A model generated the notes under the pieces. The model made no database searches. It worked only from the letters and a program-made list of their open reading frames with translations, and was not told the origin of the DNA. A stretch of DNA of 64,000 bases from Streptomyces sp. NBC_00654. Lineage in GTDB: Bacteria > Actinomycetota > Actinomycetes > Streptomycetales > Streptomycetaceae. Below are positions 52,984 to 61,759 of the stretch, one piece after another. The first letter of the stretch is position 1. Each line of letters begins with the position of its first letter. The position numbers were made by a program, and so were the translations under genes. Location: NCBI RefSeq assembly GCF_026341775.1, contig NZ_JAPEOB010000005.1, positions 1-64,000 on the forward strand, in the 5' to 3' direction.

Positions 52984-53295
52984 CTACCGCCGGGTTCGGA
53001 CAGTCCGGGGGACGACACTGAGGCTGTGCCCGCCGCCGATACCGCCCGGGAACAGTAGATCCGTGGTGGCTTCGCCGGAGTCGGTTCCGAAGTGGTCGGT
53101 GACCTCGGTGCCCGTGCCGACGGGGCGGTCCCAGTCGGTGTAGAAGACCCCCGGTGGCTCAAGGCCGAACAGGAGCTTCGGCTGCGGGGGGCGCGGTGTC
53201 CTGGGCGGGCGTGGGCCGATGCGCTGGGCGGCTGCGACCCGGCGGGCCGCCTCGCGGGATCGTCGGGCGGCCGGGTCTGCTTGTTTGCGTGCCAT
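52984..53295 (-). CDS. Small hypothetical protein (103 aa)
   Basis: A basic N-terminal helix (ARKQADPAARRSREAARRVA) is followed by FGLEPPGVFYTDWDRP and a Gly-rich end. Codon use is Streptomyces-like, but no ribosome-binding site is clear. Moderate support only. Confidence 0.42.
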   Translation of the reverse strand: MARKQADPAARRSREAARRVAAAQRIGPRPPRTPRPPQPKLLFGLEPPGVFYTDWDRPVGTGTEVTDHFGTDSGEATTDLLFPGGIGGGHSLSVVPRTVRTRR

Positions 53296-53517
53296 ACATC
53301 GACGACACGATTCCCGAGAAGGTGTAGCAGACCGGCCGCCCGCCGCGGGGAGTGGAGGCCAGCCGGGAAGCGGCTGCCGCGCCGTCTGGAGCGGGCGGCG
53401 CGGCGGCACGGAGTCAGAGATCCTCCCGAACTGTCCTCTGACATCGAATCCTGGACCGATTGCCAACAAAGCTGGACCGCAGCACGGTTGGCTGCGCGGG
53501 TTTCCTAACCTGGCTGG

Positions 53518-53964
53518 ATGATCGCCGATGACACTTCTGACGGACTGACCGTTCGCGTGGGAGTCCCGGGGGAGCAAGCGGTCCACCTGCTCTTTTCCGA
53601 ACCCACGCGGCCCTACGGAGATGAGCCGACCCTCGACTTCATCGTCCGGGCCCGTAGCCGATGGGTAAGCATCGAGACTTCGGTACGGACCTGGGACGGC
53701 GACGGCCTCGACTCTTTCCTCTCCTCTCTGGCCGAGGACTTCCGCGGCTGGGAGGGAGCACGAACCTGGCACTCCCTCGAATACGACCTGGCCCTTTCGG
53801 CAGAGCACCGATCTGGCGGCCACGTTCACTTGACCTGGGGTATCCACGACCGGCCGCCCGCCGAGGAATGGCACTTCGAAACCACCACGGTGCACGCAGC
53901 CGGCGAAGACATGCAGCGTCTTGCCGAAGAGATCCATGCGCTGCTCACCAGCGGGGCCCAATAG
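53518..53964 (+). CDS. DUF6228-like protein
   Basis: A 148-residue beta-rich protein: LDFIVRARSRWVSIETSVRT, LDSFLSSLAEDFRGWEGART, WHSLEYDLALSAEHRSGGHV, then HLTWGI. This follows the DUF6228 pattern, a small Streptomyces family with immunity-like context. The ATG has no strong ribosome-binding site (possible leaderless or weakly expressed gene). Confidence 0.68.
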   Translation: MIADDTSDGLTVRVGVPGEQAVHLLFSEPTRPYGDEPTLDFIVRARSRWVSIETSVRTWDGDGLDSFLSSLAEDFRGWEGARTWHSLEYDLALSAEHRSGGHVHLTWGIHDRPPAEEWHFETTTVHAAGEDMQRLAEEIHALLTSGAQ

Positions 53965-54039
53965 CCGGAACGCCGGGCTGCCACGCGAGCTGGTCCAGCA
54001 GCCGGTCCAACTTCATTGGCAGTCGGTCCAAGTCCGGTG

Positions 54040-54285
54040 TCAGAGGACACGAACGGGCCAGCAGCAGCCTGTGACGGCCTCCAGCCATCGGACGGGTGAG
54101 GGGTGGGGGAGGCCAGCCATGAAGTGGGCGATGTCGAGGCAGTACGCGTAGTCACCGTTGCGGGTGAGGTGGGACAGGGGGAGCTCGGCCTCGATGTATC
54201 GCCCGCCGGGCGTTCCCATCTGCGTAACTCTGAACGACACCGTCCCCACCGCACTCGCACTCACCGCCCGCTGAAGAGACAGCAA
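54040..54285 (-). CDS. Possible small hypothetical protein
   Basis: A frame with protein-like composition (VSFRVTQMGTPGGRYIEAEL, DYAYCLDIAHFMAGLPHPSP). The start is a TTG or the following GTG, with no clear ribosome-binding site. It is divergent from the 49-residue gene. Confidence 0.35.
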   Translation of the reverse strand: MLSLQRAVSASAVGTVSFRVTQMGTPGGRYIEAELPLSHLTRNGDYAYCLDIAHFMAGLPHPSPVRWLEAVTGCCWPVRVL

Positions 54286-54287
54286 CT

Positions 54288-54437
54288 TTGAGCGCCACCG
54301 GAGAACCCGTGGAACTGGTCGCCGGCGTGATCCGCGAGACCGTGACCTGCGACGGCGCCGAGTGCACGCCCGACGACCACCACCGGTTCGTCACGGAGAA
54401 CATGCGAATCGCGGTTGAGCGCACCAAGACCACCTGA
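54288..54437 (+). CDS. Small hypothetical protein (49 aa)
   Basis: TTG start; ELVAGVIRETVTCDGAECTP, then DDHHRFVTENMRI. Two Cys and two His could bind a metal. It ends 5 bp before a terminator hairpin, which supports a real transcript. Confidence 0.45.
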   Translation: MSATGEPVELVAGVIRETVTCDGAECTPDDHHRFVTENMRIAVERTKTT

Positions 54438-54442
54438 CGACT

Positions 54443-54470
54443 ACGGCCCGGCAGCACCCTGCCGGGCCGT
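54443..54470 (+). terminator. Hairpin terminator
   Basis: 12-bp perfect arms ACGGCCCGGCAG with a CACC loop, directly after the 49-residue gene. Confidence 0.75.
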
Positions 54471-54603
54471 CCCTGAATACCGGTCCTGCCGGTAGGGAGG
54501 CATGTTGCGTTCTTCTGGGATGAGGAGCTTGTACCTGGCTCCTTGGGCCAGATGCCGGCTGGCAGAGATCCGTGGCCATCAGGCCGACACAGGAGGCGTC
54601 CCC

Positions 54604-54753
54604 ATGCCCGTCAACCGCACACAGCAGATCGTCCTGGCGCTCGTAGGAACCGGGCTCGTCGGACACATCGCGTACGCGTATCCGAGCGCCATTCCCGTCC
54701 TGACCCTGTGCGTGGCAGTCTTCATCGCCTTGAGCGCACTGCTGAGTCAGTGA
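54604..54753 (+). CDS. Small membrane protein (49 aa)
   Basis: AGGAGG precedes the ATG by 7 bp. Two hydrophobic stretches (QIVLALVGTGLVGHIAYAY, IPVLTLCVAVFIALSALL) fill nearly the whole peptide. Short membrane proteins of this kind are common beside Streptomyces plasmid genes. Function unknown. Confidence 0.65.
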   Translation: MPVNRTQQIVLALVGTGLVGHIAYAYPSAIPVLTLCVAVFIALSALLSQ

Positions 54754-54828
54754 CACGTCGGGGCCATCGGTCACCTTCAACGCAACGGCGTCAACGGAGA
54801 CTATTCGGGGCGGGAGCCCCGGACGAGT

Positions 54829-54863
54829 GTTCGGGGCTCGGTCGCTGTGACCGAGCCCCGAAC
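54829..54863 (+). terminator. Hairpin terminator
   Basis: 15-bp perfect arms GTTCGGGGCTCGGTC around GCTGT, 76 bp after the small membrane gene. Confidence 0.75.
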
Positions 54864-54941
54864 GGAATCTCCTGATAGTGCCCGCACGCACTCAGCGCAC
54901 CGCGGATCCCCGCAGGTGATTCACGCCCGGGAGGTCCGGCT

Positions 54942-55088
54942 GTGAAGAGGGTGATGTGTCCGGCCTGCGGTTCGACGGCCGGGGCGCCGGCACGGAAGCC
55001 GCGGGGCGGCAGCGCTGGGCGTCCGAACATTCGGTGCGCGAGGGTGCGAATCAGTCACCCATTCGGGTTGAGAGGGTGCACGGTATAG
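54942..55088 (+). CDS. Possible small zinc-ribbon peptide (48 aa)
   Basis: GTG start with GGGAGG; MCPACGSTAGAPARKPRGGS gives one CxxC, with further Cys residues later. Short, weak support. Confidence 0.35.
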   Translation: MKRVMCPACGSTAGAPARKPRGGSAGRPNIRCARVRISHPFGLRGCTV

Positions 55089-55386
55089 CGGATTCGTTGA
55101 CAAACTTGTGGATCTTCGAGTGGCCCGACGAGGGCGCGAGCGCCGCGCGTCGGGGTGATTACGGTTCGCGCGCGCGTGCGCCGGAGATGGCGAATTCGAG
55201 GGCTTCGCGGCTGTTGCCCGCTTCCCGGGACCGATTTTGATCGACCGGCGAATCTTTGTGCACGGGTGAGTCATTGATTGGTCATCAGGTGGGCGACGGG
55301 TGCCCATGCCCACGGCGCTACATTCCGAAACCGTGCAGGTGCGGAAGGTAGTACTGTCCGATTCCCGGTCTTCGCCGGGCAGGCAA

Positions 55387-55423
55387 AGACCCCGGCTGCT
55401 GGTTGGTCGCCCCGCCGGGGTCT
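55387..55423 (+). terminator. Leader hairpin or attenuator
   Basis: Arms AGACCCCGGC/GCCGGGGTCT with a 17-base loop, 51 bp upstream of a small membrane-protein gene. Confidence 0.5.
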
Positions 55424-55474
55424 CTTGTCGCTTTTCAACGCCGGCTCGAAACTCCGAAGGAAAGGAACACCTTC

Positions 55475-55756
55475 ATGTCTCTGCACCATTGTCGGCTCCG
55501 TCCCCCTGCACGTGCGAATTCGATTGCACGGAAACGGAGTTGCGAACGTATCATCCCTTCCCCGCGCGTGGTTCAAACGCCCCAGCGGGATGTCATGGCT
55601 GTCACGGTGCGGGGAAGTCTGCTCATCGTCGCGCTTTCCCTGCCTCTCCTCGCTCTTCCGGGCTCTTCCGCGTCCCGGGCGCTGCCGCTCCTGACGCTTC
55701 TCCTGATGGCCTCTCACGGATCGTCGCTGGTCTACCGGCGAATCCGCCTTCGCTGA
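55475..55756 (+). CDS. Small protein with C-terminal membrane segment
   Basis: 93 residues from ATG 55475 (AAGGAAAGGAA upstream). A basic N-terminal part is followed by GSLLIVALSLPLLALPGSSA and ALPLLTLLLMASHGSSLVYR, two hydrophobic stretches. ATG 55595 would give a shorter version. It precedes the XRE regulator. Confidence 0.48.
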   Translation: MSLHHCRLRPPARANSIARKRSCERIIPSPRVVQTPQRDVMAVTVRGSLLIVALSLPLLALPGSSASRALPLLTLLLMASHGSSLVYRRIRLR

Positions 55757-55887
55757 CCCGGCGTGCCGTGCGGCGCGGGCACCCGCCCCGCCGCACGGCA
55801 CCACGGCCTCAGCCCAGGATCCGCATCCCCGCCAGCCGGCCGGGTGGGCACAGATACCCGCCCCCGGCGCCCCGAAAGAGGTCACCC

Positions 55888-56820
55888 GTGCCCATCCGTT
55901 CACACTCCAGCCCCGACCGCCCGGCCCGGTCCGGCCCCGCTGTCGACGCCGACCGGGCCGCCCGCTGCACCGAATCCCTCCGCGACATCGCCGAGGACAT
56001 CACCGTGCTCGGCGAAGCGTTCGTCTACAACACCTGCGACAGGGCAGCACCCACCACCGAACTCCTCGAGACCGTCACCGCGCTCCAGGACCTCGTCCAG
56101 GAAGCGATCGCAGCGATCGTCGTACGACAGAGGTCCCAGGGCGAGCCGCTCAGCGACCTCGCCCCGATGCTCAAACGGACCGAGGACCGCCTGCGCAAGA
56201 AGTACGACCCGCAGGCCGTGGACCAGAACCTGGCAACCCGCACCAGGCCGATGCGCTCGCCCTCCAGCACCCTGCCCCCCGGCGACGTGCCCACCGCGAA
56301 GAACCTGCTGCGCCAGCCCCGCCAGCGCCTGGCCAGCGCGCTCACCCTCGTGCGGGCCCAGTCCGGCATTTCCCAGCGAGCGCTCGCCGACCGCATGAAC
56401 GTCGACCCGTCCTACGTCTCACGCCTGCTCTCCGGCGAACGCGACGTCTCCTGGCCCCACGCAAAGATCATCATCGACACCTGCGACGGCAACAGCGACC
56501 TGATCAAACCCCTCTGGGAAGCAGCCATCGGGGTACAACCGGCCAGCGCCGAACCCACCCGCTACCTCCGCACCTACCTGCAAGGCCTCCGGTACGCCGC
56601 CGGCTCCCCCGACGACAAGCAGATCCTCAAGTCCACCCACCACACGATCACCACAGCCGAACTGCACCAGGCCTTCGACGGACCCGGCGTTCCCGTCTGG
56701 CCGGTGATCAGCCAGCTCACCATGGCTCTTCAGAGCCTGCCGGACATCGCACGCCCGCTCTGGCGCCGGGCCCGCTCCAGCACCGAGACCTGCACGCTCC
56801 CCGCCGAAGCCTTCGGCTGA
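55888..56820 (+). CDS. XRE-family regulator
   Basis: 310 residues from GTG 55888 (AAAGAGG upstream). The N-terminal 130 residues are helical. A lambda-repressor-type helix-turn-helix is near residues 150-200 (RAQSGISQRALADRMNVDPS, YVSRLLSGERDVSWP). A C-terminal helical domain follows (ELHQAFDGPGVPVWPVISQL). It is a predicted DNA-binding repressor and lies 24 bp before a possibly co-regulated gene. Confidence 0.82.
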   Translation: MPIRSHSSPDRPARSGPAVDADRAARCTESLRDIAEDITVLGEAFVYNTCDRAAPTTELLETVTALQDLVQEAIAAIVVRQRSQGEPLSDLAPMLKRTEDRLRKKYDPQAVDQNLATRTRPMRSPSSTLPPGDVPTAKNLLRQPRQRLASALTLVRAQSGISQRALADRMNVDPSYVSRLLSGERDVSWPHAKIIIDTCDGNSDLIKPLWEAAIGVQPASAEPTRYLRTYLQGLRYAAGSPDDKQILKSTHHTITTAELHQAFDGPGVPVWPVISQLTMALQSLPDIARPLWRRARSSTETCTLPAEAFG

Positions 56821-56844
56821 CCCACGACCGGCAGGAGAAAGACC

Positions 56845-57321
56845 ATGAAACCCGCCCCGCCCGCCGTACTCACGAACTCCTTCTACGCCTTCTACGACCT
56901 GCACCGCCCCGCCTACCACGCCTACGCCGCAGCCCATCTCTCCCCGGAGGAAGCCCGGATAGCCGTCTCCCACCTCTTCGACCTCATCGCCGGCAACTGG
57001 ACCAGCATCGTCAGCGAGCGGGACCCCTCCGCCTGGGCCTGGGAACAGCACACCCGCACCATCGCCCGCCGCAGCGGCCGCACACCCACCGCCGCAGAGA
57101 ACACCTCCCTGCTTTATGACCAGCTCCTGCTGAGCATCGACCAGATCGCCACCGTCACCGGCACCGAGACCGCCACCGTCACCGCGCTCCTCGCCGCCGC
57201 GAACCGCGCAGACCGCACCAGCATGGCCCGCTCCGGGTCCAGAACGACCACGGCCAGACCTACGGCACCACCCGAAGCACGATGGCGCCGCACACTCGGT
57301 CTCCGCACGGCCGCAGTCTGA
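56845..57321 (+). CDS. Hypothetical protein downstream of XRE regulator
   Basis: A 158-residue helical protein: FYAFYDLHRPAYHAYAAAHL, LSPEEARIAVSHLFDLIAGN, LSIDQIATVTGTETATVTAL. The middle has a faint sigma-like or DNA-binding flavour. CAGGAG precedes the ATG. Probably an operon with the XRE gene. Unknown role. Confidence 0.68.
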   Translation: MKPAPPAVLTNSFYAFYDLHRPAYHAYAAAHLSPEEARIAVSHLFDLIAGNWTSIVSERDPSAWAWEQHTRTIARRSGRTPTAAENTSLLYDQLLLSIDQIATVTGTETATVTALLAAANRADRTSMARSGSRTTTARPTAPPEARWRRTLGLRTAAV

Positions 57322-57658
57322 CCCGTGTCCAGCCGGCCGGGTGGCGACGCCGTCGGACGATGTTCCGCCGCGCTGCGGCTCCGCTGCCTACGGTCCGCGC
57401 CACGGACGAAACCTCGGAAAGCGAGGGCACGGCGCTCAAGCCGCAACCGGCTACTTGGCCAGTGGGCAGGCGGGCGCGCCGCTCCGGCCGGTTTGCCGTC
57501 GTGCCCACTTGGCGGTGACCGCGAGCTGCGCATGGCCCTCACCGTCTGGACCCTGTTGGTGAGGGCCTTCTGTTCTTCCGCCGGGAAGCCTGGGGCCAGA
57601 CCGCGAGCCGGCGGTTGTCCAGGTCGGTACCGACAGCCGCCGGCTGTTGTGCGAGGTG
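57322..57658. other. No gene seen
   Basis: The spacer between the converging 56845 and 57659 genes has no supported frame. Confidence 0.4.
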
Positions 57659-58621
57659 TCAGTCGCCGGCTGGGGGGAGGCCGTCGTCCAGGACGATGCG
57701 GATGGTCTGGCCTTCGCCGTCGATTCCGGTGAGTTCGGCTGCGATGCCGTTGTAGGCGGTCACGGCGAGCGCCCAGTCCGCTTCCAGCGGGGTGGCGGCG
57801 GAGCGGGTTTTCCACAGCTTGATGAGCAGGCCGATGAGGGAACGGCCGGACAGGACGGTCTGGACGCGCCCTTCCTTCACGTCCTCGACCGAGGGCGGGG
57901 TGCGGAAGTGGTCGTGGTCGACGGCCAGGGCGGTGAGCCACTCCCAGGTGTCGCGGTGCGCGATCAGATCGACGGAGGCCACCCCGGCGGCCTTGAGGAG
58001 CAGGACACCGTGAGCGACCCGGGGGTCCTGCCCCTGGCCGGTGGTCGGAGGGGCGGTGGAAGAGGGCGCGGGGGGAGTGCCGTTGCCCTGGTAGGCGGCC
58101 TCGATCGCGCGCTTGAGGGCGTCGTCCTGGCCCTCGGGCTCAGGCTGCGCCTGACGGTCGCTGTCCTCCATGGTTCCCCCCTGGGAGTCGGTGCCGGATG
58201 AGGTGGGCGGCTGTGCCGCCGCGGAGGCGGTCGGGCCGTTCCCGGGATCTGCTTCGGGTGCCGCAGACGCTGACTCGACACGCGGGCGGGTGCCGTCGCC
58301 GGGTTCTTCGGCCGGCCTCTGGAGCGTCGCAAGGGGCCGGAGGATCTCGGCGAGGTCCAGCAGGTGCCGGAGCTCGCCGCGGGTTTCGTTGAGGTCGCTG
58401 ATCATCCGGTCCTGACGGCGGCGTACCTCGCGGTTCTCCTCCCGCAGCCCGGTGACACCTGTCTGGACGGCCTCCAGGATTTTCAGGCGGCTCTGGGTGA
58501 GACCGCCGTGCAGGGCGGTCAGCCCGACCGTCTCATCCTCGAGACGGCCAACAGGAGCCAGCAGGCCCCGTATCGCCTTCAGTTCCTCCATCGCGGCACT
58601 GAACGCGTCTTTCCACTTCAC
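57659..58621 (-). CDS. Coiled-coil hypothetical protein divergent from tap
   Basis: A 320-residue protein. An N-terminal coiled coil (about residues 5-95; LREENREVRRRQDRMISDLN) precedes a polar linker. A C-terminal globular domain (about 200-315) follows: AHRDTWEWLTALAVDHDHFR, SGRSLIGLLIKLWKTRSAAT. Short low-complexity runs separate them. Unknown family. It shares its upstream region and the phased CGTACG sites with tap. Confidence 0.7.
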   Translation of the reverse strand: MKWKDAFSAAMEELKAIRGLLAPVGRLEDETVGLTALHGGLTQSRLKILEAVQTGVTGLREENREVRRRQDRMISDLNETRGELRHLLDLAEILRPLATLQRPAEEPGDGTRPRVESASAAPEADPGNGPTASAAAQPPTSSGTDSQGGTMEDSDRQAQPEPEGQDDALKRAIEAAYQGNGTPPAPSSTAPPTTGQGQDPRVAHGVLLLKAAGVASVDLIAHRDTWEWLTALAVDHDHFRTPPSVEDVKEGRVQTVLSGRSLIGLLIKLWKTRSAATPLEADWALAVTAYNGIAAELTGIDGEGQTIRIVLDDGLPPAGD

Positions 58622-58741
58622 GTAACCCCCTGCTTACTCATAGCTGCAACCGGCCGTATCTCCCCATAAGCACTCCATGTGACGCGCCGCTTTCCAGCCC
58701 TTCACTGGCCGGGACCACTCCCCACCCCTCCGAACAAACAA

Positions 58742-58780
58742 CGTACGCAATTCGTACGCCAAACGTACGCGCTTCGTACG
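58742..58780. promoter_or_regulatory. Four CGTACG sites phased at 11 bp
   Basis: CGTACG begins at 58742, 58753, 58764 and 58775, exactly one helical turn apart, 36 bp before the tap ATG. Likely a cooperative operator covering the tap promoter and that of the divergent gene. Confidence 0.75.
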
Positions 58781-58815
58781 TTCTGTGGGATAGGGTGGTG
58801 GCCAGGAGGTGTTCC

Positions 58816-61077
58816 ATGTCCAAGCTTTTCGACGCGGTCGACGCCCTGGTCGCATCCCGCGCCCCGCTCCCGCCACCGGCGGAACGCAAGCGGCTGCGCG
58901 CCGCGCACGGCCTGACGATCGACGAGGTGGCCACCGCACTGGAGGTACGCCGGGCCACGGTCTCCGGCTGGGAGTCGGGCAAGACCGAGCCCCGCCCGCC
59001 GGAACGTGACGCATACGCACGGCTGCTGTCGCAGCTCGCGGAGCTCTACCCCACCCCGGCCGACGCGACCGCACCCGCCCCCGACGCCGCGGTGCCCGCC
59101 ACGTTCACCGGTGCGCCCGCTCCAGCGGCAGCGCGACCGCTGTCCACAGACCCGGCGCCCGAGGCTCCGGTCATGACAGAAACCGAGAACACCCAGACCA
59201 CCCCTGCGTCCGCTTCCGCCGCTGCTACTCCGGAAGCCGCGCCGCGTCCGGCGCACACCGCCAGGCCGACACCGACGTCGCGGCGGCCGGGCGCGAAGAA
59301 GGCCGCACCGGCCCCGGCCGCGACCGCGGCGGGCGAGGTGGACCCGCGGTTCGAGAACGGGCCGCTGGCGGTCGTCGACGTCGAGGACGGAAAGGTTCTG
59401 GCCTACTGCGTCGGCGGCCTGGTCCTGGACGTGCCCGCCAAGAGCCTGCCGTCCCTGGTGGACTGGACCCTCAAGGAGGCGAAGCTCGGCCAGCCGAAGC
59501 TGTCGTCCGGCCCGGGAAGGCCGGCCGACCCGCTGCTCGTGCTCACCCAGGCCGCCCTGCAGCGCTACGGCCTGCCCGTGACCCTCACCGAGGAGGAGAA
59601 GCACGCCGGGCGGATCCCGGAGGGCCACAAGGTCATCAAGCAGCTGACCCGCGCCGACTGGAAGCTCACCAAGCGCGGGTTCGGGCCGTGGGCGCGGATC
59701 TACCGCCCCACCAAGGGCTCGGACCGCCAGTGCGTGCAGCTGTGCATCCCGTCGTGGAACGCGCTGGACACCCGGTTCTGAGGCCCTGCTGCGCAGCTTC
59801 CGCCGGCGGAGCTCGCCCGCGTCCTGGGCGTCTACGCGACCCGGGTGATGACGCCGCGCGGCTCCACCGCCGTCACCAGCCTGGAACTGATGACCGCGCT
59901 GCACCCGCCCACCCACGCCGTACGGGATGAGGAGACCGGCGTCCTGCGGCAGGCCGAGACCAAGACACCCGGCTCCCTGGGCACGGACCCGGTGGACTGC
60001 GCGCCGTGCGAGGCCCCGGATGGGCACCCGCTGCTCAAGGACCTGCCGCGCTTCACCGTCCGTGGCCCGGCGGAGAAGCTGTTCGAGGAGGCGTACGACT
60101 GGGCGCGGCCGATGACCGACGAGGAGTGCACCCTGCGTCACCTGGTCGGCCTGGACGTGAACATGGCCTTCGCCGCCGGTGCGAACGGGCTGAACGTCGG
60201 CCTCGGTGAGCCGACCCGGGTCACGAACCCGGTGTTCGACCCGAAGCTGCCCGGATCCTGGCTGGTCGACCTCTCCCACGTCGACCTGTCGAAGGTGAAG
60301 GCCGGCAAGGAGTGGGTGGAACTGGACGGCAGCCTGCTGCCCTCCCCGTTCACACCGAAGGGCGACCGCCCCACCGGCCCCGCCTGGTACGCGACACCGA
60401 CCGTGGCGTACGCCCTGGAGCTCGGCTACGACGTGACGCCGACCGAGGCGTACGTCCGGTACGACAACGGCCGCTACCTGGACGGCTGGTACCAGCGGCT
60501 GCGCGACGCCTACCTCGCCACGATGGCCGACCTCGGCGTCGCTGCCGATCTTTCCCCCGAGGACTTCCTAGCGGCGATGGACGGCTACAAGGCCCGTGAC
60601 CCTGAGCTGGGCATCGTCATCACGGCGATCAAGGCGACGGTCAAGGGCGGCCTGGGCAAGCTCCGCGAGCGCCCCCGGGGCGAGGGCTGGCGGCCGGGCG
60701 AGCCGTGGCGCGCCCTGTCCCGCCCGACGTGGCGGCCCGACATCCGCGCGGCGGTCATCTCCCGCACCCGGACCAACCTGCACCGCAAGATCGTCAAGCA
60801 CGCGGCGTTCACCGGCCAATACCCGATCGCGGTCCTGTCCGACTGCGTCGTCTACGCCGCCGACGGGCCCTCACCGCTGGACTTCCTCCCCTACCGGGAC
60901 GGCAAGCCGCTCCCCGGAGGGTTCAAGCTCGGCATCAACCCCGGCCTGGTCAAGCACGAAGGCACCCAGAGCGTGCTGTGGGGCGAAGGAGTCCGCGAGC
61001 AGTTCGACGCCCCGCAGCTGAACTTCGCCCGGTTCATCAAGGACGGCACCGTCACCGATGCCGACAACGGAGAGTAG
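58816..61077 (+). pseudogene. tap: Telomere-associated protein Tap, interrupted by in-frame TGA
   Basis: Tap binds telomeric DNA and recruits Tpg to the ends of linear Streptomyces replicons. ATG 58816 with AGGAGG opens a helix-turn-helix region (KRLRAAHGLTIDEVATALEV, RRATVSGWESGKTEP). The conserved Tap body follows (GHKVIKQLTRADWKLTKRGF; RVLGVYATRVMTPRGSTAVT; KIVKHAAFTGQYPIAVLSDC). The full frame is ~753 codons. Codon 322 (59779-59781) is TGA where Tap family members carry Trp, giving a 321-residue product plus a downstream in-frame part that could restart near 59848. No frame change is involved. It is inactive unless TGA is read through or is a sequencing error. Confidence 0.85.
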
Positions 61078-61089
61078 GAGAAGGCCACG

Positions 61090-61647
61090 ATGAGCCTGAT
61101 CGGGGACGGCCTGGACGCCGCAGTGCAGAAGGCGTTCACCCGCCCGGCGCCGAAGAGCGCGGGTGCGCAGATGCGGTACCTGGTGAAGCAGCTCGGCGGC
61201 ACCAAGGCGGTCGCGCAGATGCTGCGGGTCTCCCAGCGCACCGTGGAACGGTACGTGAAGGACCAGATCAAAAAGCCCCGCCCCGACCTCGCCGCCCGCA
61301 TAGAGCGTGAGGTGAAGGCCCGGTGGCAGCCGCAGATCCGAGCCAAGGCCAGGGCGAAGGCGGCGTCCACGGGCGGCATCATCATCGACACCCGCGCCCG
61401 CCTCGGCTACACCGCCCCGATCGGGTCGACGGACCAGGACCGCATCCGGCACCTGACCGTCGCCCTGCCTCCGGTCCACGCCGCCCGCCTCTTCGACGCC
61501 CAGGAGCAGGGCGCCAGCGACGCCCGTCTCCAGGAGATCGCCGCCGAAGCGCTCAAGGAGGTCTACTTCCAGGACGGCGGCCGCCGCGCCGGCTCCCTAG
61601 AGGAGGTCCGCTTCACCGACATCGAACACCTCGAGTTCGACCTGTAG
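61090..61647 (+). CDS. tpg: Telomere terminal protein Tpg
   Basis: A 185-residue protein of the family covalently attached to 5' ends of linear Streptomyces DNA, where it primes end patching. A conserved helix-turn-helix-like N-terminus (MRYLVKQLGGTKAVAQMLRV, SQRTVERYVKDQIKKPRPDL) and the mid segment RARLGYTAPIGSTDQDRIRH are visible. It starts 12 bp after tap with AGGAGAAGG, so the two form an operon. Length fits the family (about 185). Confidence 0.93.
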   Translation: MSLIGDGLDAAVQKAFTRPAPKSAGAQMRYLVKQLGGTKAVAQMLRVSQRTVERYVKDQIKKPRPDLAARIEREVKARWQPQIRAKARAKAASTGGIIIDTRARLGYTAPIGSTDQDRIRHLTVALPPVHAARLFDAQEQGASDARLQEIAAEALKEVYFQDGGRRAGSLEEVRFTDIEHLEFDL

Positions 61648-61759
61648 CAGCCATGCCATCCGGACAGCCCTCGGACCGCTACTGGTCCGGGGACTCGGTC
61701 GCGTATCGGCTTGCCCCGTTGGCCAGTTGATGCCTGCCGGGGTGGGCGATGATGGGCCG

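Noticed and set aside
58702..60279. 525-codon minus-strand frame opposite tap
   Set aside because: Antisense shadow of tap; it ignores the tap promoter region and has no recognisable domain.
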